DNA from: Deinococcus roseus
GTDB taxonomy: Bacteria > Deinococcota > Deinococci > Deinococcales > Deinococcaceae
Reading direction: 5' to 3'
Assembly (NCBI RefSeq): GCF_014646895.1
Contig: NZ_BMOD01000010.1
Location: forward strand, 62,001-126,000
Length of the DNA stretch: 64,000 bases
Position 1 is the first letter of the stretch; the number at the start of each line of letters is the position of its first letter. A model generated the notes under the pieces. The model was not told where the DNA came from and did not search any database. It saw only the letters and a program-made list of their open reading frames with translations. Shown piece after piece: positions 59,220 to 64,000 of the stretch. The translations under genes and the position numbers were made by a program.

Positions 59220-59990
59220 GTGCATGTCACCACACTGAACCTCAACGGCCTGAGAAGCGCCATCCAGAAAGACCTTTCCGGATGGATCGGCAAAAATGAA
59301 CCCGATGTCCTCCTGATGCAGGAGGTCAGGGCTTTCCCTCATCCCGAGTTCTTCGATGACCTTGGATACCAGACCCACTGGCATGTGGCAGAAAGGCCTG
59401 GTTACAGTGGTGTGGCCCTGGCCAGCAAGGTTGCGCCACGCAAAGTCACGCAGGGCATGGGGTTTCCCGACTTTGACATTGAAGGACGGGTGCTCACTGT
59501 GGAATTTGATGCCCTCTCGGTGGTCAGTGCTTACGTTCCCTCTGGCAGCAGTGGCGAAATCAGACAGGCCTTCAAATACCAGTTCATGGAGGTGTTCTTC
59601 GGATATGTCCGCGATCTGATCGCTGGTCTGGAAGGGCGGGAACTGCTGATTGCCGGAGACTTCAACATCTGCCACCATCCCATTGACCTGAAAAACTGGC
59701 GGGCCAACCAGAAAAACAGTGGTTTTCTGCCCGAAGAGCGCGAATGGCTGACCCGCTTTCTGGAACTGGGCCTGGTTGACACCCACCGCAAGCTGCTGGG
59801 AGGGCAGGCCGAGTACACCTGGTGGAGCAACCGGGGGCATGCTTACGCCAACAATGTGGGATGGCGTCTGGACTACCAGTTCACCACCCCTGCTCTGGCT
59901 GAAAAAGCCCATTTTTACCACACAGACCGCGAAAACCGCCTGAGTGACCATGCTGCTGTCAGTGTGAAGTACCAATTTCCCTTCGGTTAA
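59220..59990 (+). CDS. xth: Exonuclease III / AP endonuclease family
   Basis: 256 aa. EEP-superfamily motifs: TLNLNGLRS, LLMQEVRAF (metal-binding Glu), PGYSGVAL, SAYVPSGS, AGDFNICHHPIDL (catalytic Asp, Asn), and SDHAAVSV (His). It cleaves abasic sites and degrades 3' ends in base-excision repair. GTG 59220 is the start: extended -10 TGGTACATT (59205-59213) is 6 nt before it, so the mRNA is leaderless. It is followed directly by the RNase R promoter. Confidence 0.94.
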   Translation: MHVTTLNLNGLRSAIQKDLSGWIGKNEPDVLLMQEVRAFPHPEFFDDLGYQTHWHVAERPGYSGVALASKVAPRKVTQGMGFPDFDIEGRVLTVEFDALSVVSAYVPSGSSGEIRQAFKYQFMEVFFGYVRDLIAGLEGRELLIAGDFNICHHPIDLKNWRANQKNSGFLPEEREWLTRFLELGLVDTHRKLLGGQAEYTWWSNRGHAYANNVGWRLDYQFTTPALAEKAHFYHTDRENRLSDHAAVSVKYQFPFG

Positions 59991-59993
59991 AAA

Positions 59994-60002
59994 TGGTATA
60001 CT
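59994..60002 (+). promoter_or_regulatory. rnr promoter (extended -10)
   Basis: TGGTATACT, an extended -10 that needs no strong -35. The start point should fall at about 60008-60010, at the beginning of the CAAGACG helix. Confidence 0.7.
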
Positions 60003-60007
60003 GCAGC

Positions 60008-60136
60008 CAAGACGCGTTTTCGCGTGGTTTGAAAACCGCACCAGAAATCACTGATTTCGCTGTGCAGTTGCACGAGATGTGCAGGCGAAAGTTAAGGACC
60101 ACAATTTGTACGACTCTCACGTCTTGAGGCCCGAGT
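60008..60136 (+). promoter_or_regulatory. Structured 5' leader of RNase R
   Basis: About 128 nt between the predicted start and ATG 60137. The 5' end CAAGACG (60008-60014) can pair with CGTCTTG (60120-60126), which touches the GAGG Shine-Dalgarno sequence at 60126-60129. Internal hairpins include GAAATC-ACT-GATTTC (60044-60058). A local hairpin ACGCG-TTTT-CGCGT (60012-60025) competes with the long-range helix. Confidence 0.5.
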
Positions 60137-63100
60137 ATGCCTAAACGCAAAACCAGTGCTGATTCACTCAGCACTCCTGAAACCATTGTGCCAGACGACA
60201 ACAACACCCCCTCCAATCCGGAAAAACCCTCCAGAGCCAGCAAGGCCAGAGGCAAAAACCCCACATCTTCCCAGCAAGACACCGCCGTTCAGGCACAAAC
60301 CCCTGCAGAAAAGAAGGCTTCCAGCAACAAAAAACCCTCCAGGAACCAGCAAGGTTCTGAAGTTTCTGCTGAAGCTCCTCAGGAGGTTTCGGTTCCTGCC
60401 CGGCAGCCAGTGCCCAGCACCAGCAAGGCAAAAGGCAAAAAACAGCCTCTGGAAGCAATGGCTCCTGAAGTGCAGCCTGCAGAAGTGCCTTTAGAAACTG
60501 CACCTGTGGCAACAGACGTGGTTGCAGAACCTGTTGCTGCCCAAAAAGCCCGTCCTTCCCGCAAGAAGGCTGGGACTGTTCCACAGATTGAAATCAGCTC
60601 TGCTCCAGAAGCCAAGTTGCAACCCCTCAATCCTGACATCCTGGCAGAAACCCCCATCATTCCTGCCCAGGAACCCGCCATGCCCTCCGAACAGGTGGCT
60701 GAACTTGTGGTTTCTGCACCAGAATCCGGTGCTGCAGAAATTGCCGCCGACATTCCCCAGAGCAACCTGCCCACCGAAGACCTGCAAGCCAAACAAGAGC
60801 AGGAAAAAGGCAAGAAACCCAGAAGCAGCAAGAAAAAAACCGCGCAACCCACAGAAACCGCAGACCCTGTTGCTGCAGAAGTCCAGCCTGAGCCTGTGGC
60901 GCTGGATTTCCCAGTGCAGGCAGCAGACATCCAGACCGAAGTCCCGGATGCAGCCCCTGTGCTGGAGACCCTGTTGGAAAGCACTGTGCAAGGTGCGTCA
61001 GAGAGTGCACCCGTAGAACCTGCCGCACCCCAGCCCAAAAAGCCCAGAGGCAGCAAGAAAAAAACCGTGCAACCCACAGAAACCGTGCAACCCACAGAAC
61101 CTGTGAGCACGGGGCTTGATGTTGAAGCAGCTGCCACAGAAGATGTGACCTCAGAAGATGTGACTGCAGAAGTTGTAGCACCCGAACCTGAGACTGTTGA
61201 GGCTGCAGCTGAAGAACCCCTTCAGGCTGCACCCCAGGCCAGCAAAACCAGCAAGTCCAAAAAGGGACGCAAATCCGCTGAACCTGCCATTGAACCCTTG
61301 ACGGAAGAACCCAGATCTGCTCTGGACACCACTGGTCCTGTTGCTGCACAACCTGTGGTCGAAGCTGCCCCTGAAGCAAAGGTCACCGATGTGACCCTGA
61401 CGGAACCAGCACCTGCAGAGGTGCCTTCCAGAGCCAGAAAGAGCCGCAAGAAAACTGCACCTGCATTGGCAGACCAGGCCCTGACCCAGACCGACACCGT
61501 GCAGGTGGCCGCTCCTGAAGAAGTTCCTGTGGCAGAGGTTCAGCCTGAAGCTGCTCAGGAAGTGCTTGCTGAAGCACCTCAGACCACTGAAGTGATTGCT
61601 GCCGAAGTGACCCCAGCCCGCAATCACCGCAAAACCAGAGCCGCCAAAACGGAAGCCCTTGTTTCTGAAGCTGCCCCTGCTGAAGCACCTGCAGAAGTGG
61701 CAGCCGCCGTGGAGCCTGTGGCCCAGCCTGCTGTCCAGAAAACCAGCAGGCGCAAAAAGCCCTCTGTTGAAACACCTGTGATTGCAGGTGTGATTGCAGA
61801 AGAGCCTGCTGTGCAGCAAGTGGTGGAAAGTGCAACTGCAGAAACCCTGTCTGCCCCCCAGCCTCGCAAAAAAGGCAGAGGGAAAAAAGCTGCAGAAGTG
61901 CCAGCAGAAGCCACCCAGGAACCCCTGAAACTGGAAGAGCTGCAGGAGCAGAGCGAAGCTGCAGTTGAATTGCTTGAGGATGCCCCACAACCCACCATGC
62001 TGGAACAGAGCAGTGAAGACAGTGCGTTCACCTCTCCCAGCAAACCTTCCATTCCCAGCCCCCAGAGCAGCCCGGCTTCTCCGGATCTGCCTGCTTACGT
62101 GTACCTGAAACGGGCCAAGGAACCCACCTCCACAGCGCCCCTCAAGGCACAGCATCCCCAGCACAGTCCTGCTGAACAGGGCAGCCAGAAACCCAGCAGC
62201 CAGAAATCCAGAGGGCAGCAAAAAAACCAGGGACAACAGCCAGCCCCTGAAGCTGCACCCAAACTGGACCTGAACGATCTTTCCAACAAAGATCCCAGAG
62301 AAGTGCTGCTGGACTTCATGAAGCAGAAACGCAAAACCTGGCATGTGCGTGACCTGGAACGTGCGCTGCCGAGGATCATGAAAAATGCGCTGGGCAACCG
62401 CCGCAACATGGAATCCTTGCTGGAAGAACTCAGCGAGGAAGAAAAACTGGTGCGCATCCGCAGGCGGGTTTACGCCTATCCAGAAGACAGCAATCTGGTC
62501 CGGGGACGCTTCCAGTCTTCGAGCAGTGGTTTTGGTTTCGTGATCCCGGAAAACGGCAAGGAAGATTACTTCATTCCTGCAGATGCCACCCTGGGTGCAT
62601 GGACCGGCGACACCGTGCAGATCAAGGCCGAAGAGAAACGCAAGAATGAAAATTCTCCGCGTGGCACAGTGGTGCGCATTGTTCAACGTGGCAATGCCCA
62701 GCTGATTGGCACCCTGGAAGAACGCAAAGGCAACCAGGTTTTGATTCCCGATGACACCCGGCTGGCCAAGAGCATTCCGTTGCTCTCCGAAGGGCTGGAC
62801 AGTGTGGCCCTGGGCTCCAGAATTGTTGCCGAACTGCACTGGCCCGAAAACACCCGTGAACCCTACGCACGGGTCAAGGAAGTGCTGGGCACCGAAATCA
62901 CCCCGGAAACCGAAACCCGTGCGGTGATCGCGCAGCACAACCTGCGGGATGAATTCCCCATCGAGGTGGACAAAGAATCCGAGAAGATCTCCACCCGCAT
63001 CACCAAAAAGATGCTGGAAGGCCGCCTGGACCTGCGTGAAAAGAACATCTTCACCGTGGACGGACGGGATGCCAAGGACTTTGACGATGCCATCCACATC

Positions 63101-64000
63101 GAACGTCTGGAGAACGGCAACTTCCTGCTGGGCATCCACATTGCCGATGTGTCCTACTACGTCACAGAAGGCAGTGCGCTGGACAAAGAGGCCTATGAGC
63201 GGGCCACCAGTGTGTATCTGCCAGGTCGTGTCCTGCCCATGCTTCCAGAGAAACTCTCCAATGGGGTGTGCTCCCTGGTTCCCCACAAGGACCGCCTGAC
63301 CTTGAGTGCGCTGGTGGAGATGGGCCCCGACATGGACATCCTGACCTACAGCGTCACCCCCAGCGTGATTCACTCCAAGGCACGCCTCACCTACGACGAG
63401 GTGCAGGCCTACAGTGAAGGGGTTGCTCCCCTGCCCGACCATGCCCGCCACCTGGAAGGCGACATGCACCTGCTGCTGAAGATCACCAACAAGATGCGTC
63501 AGCGCCGTCTGCGTGAAGGTTCCCTGGACTTTAAACTCAGCGAAGTCAAGGTCGAGGTGGACAGGGAAGGCAAACTCGAACTGATCCCCATCCGGGAAGA
63601 AACCGCACGGGGCATGATCGAGGACCTGATGCTGCTGGCCAACAAGGTCGTGGCCCAGTACATGATCGAACACCACATCCCGGCCCTGTACCGTGTGCAC
63701 GAGGACCCCAGCGATGACCGCTGGACCGAACTGCGCCACATGCTCACCAAAATGGGTTTGCAAGCCGATGAGAAACCCACCCCTCAGAACTATCAGGCCC
63801 TGCTCAAACAGGTGCGTGGAACCCCCAAAGAGACCGTGGTCAATCATCTGCTGCTGCGCTCTCTGAAACAGGCCAAATATGCCCAGCACAACCTGGGGCA
63901 CTTTGGACTGGCCTTCTCGGAGTACCTGCACTTCACCAGCCCCATCCGCCGTTACCCGGATCTGCTGGTGCACCGCATGCTGCGCAAACACCTGCAGCAG
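60137..64000 (+). CDS. rnr: RNase R with ~700-residue disordered N-terminal extension (3' end outside window)
   Basis: One frame is open from ATG 60137 to the window edge (1288 codons). Residues ~708-1288 are RNase R: a HTH-like N-terminal region (LLDFMKQKRKTWHVRDLERAL), cold-shock domains (GRFQSSSSGFGFVIPENGK), and the RNB catalytic domain with DGRDAKDFDDAIHI (metal-binding Asps) and FTSPIRRYPDLLVHR. It degrades RNA 3' to 5'. The first ~705 residues are low-complexity Ala/Pro/Glu/Val with about ten short basic patches (for example KPRSSKKK near 226, KPRGSKKK near 300, PRKKGRGKK near 576). E. coli RNase R has no such extension. The S1 domain would follow beyond the window. Confidence 0.93.
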   Translation, partial: MPKRKTSADSLSTPETIVPDDNNTPSNPEKPSRASKARGKNPTSSQQDTAVQAQTPAEKKASSNKKPSRNQQGSEVSAEAPQEVSVPARQPVPSTSKAKGKKQPLEAMAPEVQPAEVPLETAPVATDVVAEPVAAQKARPSRKKAGTVPQIEISSAPEAKLQPLNPDILAETPIIPAQEPAMPSEQVAELVVSAPESGAAEIAADIPQSNLPTEDLQAKQEQEKGKKPRSSKKKTAQPTETADPVAAEVQPEPVALDFPVQAADIQTEVPDAAPVLETLLESTVQGASESAPVEPAAPQPKKPRGSKKKTVQPTETVQPTEPVSTGLDVEAAATEDVTSEDVTAEVVAPEPETVEAAAEEPLQAAPQASKTSKSKKGRKSAEPAIEPLTEEPRSALDTTGPVAAQPVVEAAPEAKVTDVTLTEPAPAEVPSRARKSRKKTAPALADQALTQTDTVQVAAPEEVPVAEVQPEAAQEVLAEAPQTTEVIAAEVTPARNHRKTRAAKTEALVSEAAPAEAPAEVAAAVEPVAQPAVQKTSRRKKPSVETPVIAGVIAEEPAVQQVVESATAETLSAPQPRKKGRGKKAAEVPAEATQEPLKLEELQEQSEAAVELLEDAPQPTMLEQSSEDSAFTSPSKPSIPSPQSSPASPDLPAYVYLKRAKEPTSTAPLKAQHPQHSPAEQGSQKPSSQKSRGQQKNQGQQPAPEAAPKLDLNDLSNKDPREVLLDFMKQKRKTWHVRDLERALPRIMKNALGNRRNMESLLEELSEEEKLVRIRRRVYAYPEDSNLVRGRFQSSSSGFGFVIPENGKEDYFIPADATLGAWTGDTVQIKAEEKRKNENSPRGTVVRIVQRGNAQLIGTLEERKGNQVLIPDDTRLAKSIPLLSEGLDSVALGSRIVAELHWPENTREPYARVKEVLGTEITPETETRAVIAQHNLRDEFPIEVDKESEKISTRITKKMLEGRLDLREKNIFTVDGRDAKDFDDAIHIERLENGNFLLGIHIADVSYYVTEGSALDKEAYERATSVYLPGRVLPMLPEKLSNGVCSLVPHKDRLTLSALVEMGPDMDILTYSVTPSVIHSKARLTYDEVQAYSEGVAPLPDHARHLEGDMHLLLKITNKMRQRRLREGSLDFKLSEVKVEVDREGKLELIPIREETARGMIEDLMLLANKVVAQYMIEHHIPALYRVHEDPSDDRWTELRHMLTKMGLQADEKPTPQNYQALLKQVRGTPKETVVNHLLLRSLKQAKYAQHNLGHFGLAFSEYLHFTSPIRRYPDLLVHRMLRKHLQQ

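Noticed and set aside
61151..63991. 946-codon open frame antisense to RNase R
   Set aside because: Product is Phe/Gln/His low-complexity, complement of the Ala/Pro/Glu-rich extension; the plus strand encodes real RNase R motifs throughout.

Overview
The window reads as chromosomal DNA of a Deinococcus species. This rests on protein families and on promoter style, not on a database match. Family evidence: an amylosucrase, a HerA-type ATPase, futalosine-pathway menaquinone genes, an alkyltransferase-like protein, and an rpmH-rnpA-yidD-yidC cluster. Promoter evidence: about 16 genes have a TANNNT -10 box 6-7 nt before the start codon and no Shine-Dalgarno sequence, which is the leaderless-mRNA layout known from Deinococcus. 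A modular GH9/CBM3c/FN3/CBM2-like cellulase suggests a cellulolytic member of the genus.

Layout. 0-6.5 kb: a methyltransferase (cut by the window edge), a VOC protein, a small secreted protein, a TSUP transporter, a beta-carbonic-anhydrase-like protein, a LysE exporter, and a minus-strand pnuC-nadR-orphan operon for nicotinamide riboside uptake and conversion to NAD. 6.7-12.7 kb: a DUF421 membrane protein with a Cys-rich tail, leuS with a leader-peptide attenuator, two membrane proteins, and a diguanylate cyclase. 13-20.5 kb: a FadE-type acyl-CoA dehydrogenase, a DUF1294 protein, a 48-aa membrane peptide, HerA-like ATPase, a nucleotidyltransferase-like protein, type 2 IPP isomerase, and a MarR regulator with a C-terminal Cys cluster. 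20.5-26 kb: a secreted protein, an unknown protein, a 37-aa peptide, an AbrB-YhgE/Pip operon, and a short AT-rich island with two unrecognised ORFs. 26-31.4 kb: mqnE, mqnA, a P-loop kinase, ATL, prmC and jag/khpB. 31.5-38.1 kb: a GH9 cellulase and a DUF4240 gene lying between jag and the yidC cluster. 38.5-47 kb: amylosucrase, alpha-glucosidase, LCP protein, subtilase, DUF2227 protein and a GT4 glycosyltransferase. 47-54.5 kb: DoxX, an NTF2-like/DUF3108-like/hisD operon, a divergent MocR-rhodanese pair, and acetyl-CoA synthetase. 54.9-64 kb: a propeller-like secreted protein, ferredoxin-NADP reductase, an RdgB-like protein, exonuclease III, and RNase R with a ~700-residue disordered N-terminal extension that runs off the window.

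The strongest regulatory finding is upstream of leuS. A consensus promoter starts a leaderless 13-codon peptide containing CTG-CTA-CTA Leu codons. A 14-bp antiterminator-like hairpin overlaps the end of that peptide and excludes a following intrinsic terminator. Other notable items are a family of palindromic intergenic elements beginning GTAGGGGCG, heptanucleotide tandem tracts, a 33-bp dispersed repeat, the RNase R extension with its structured 5' leader, an RDRM-like palindrome next to the cellulase, and MocR-type direct-repeat operators. I saw no tRNA, rRNA, CRISPR array or complete insertion sequence.
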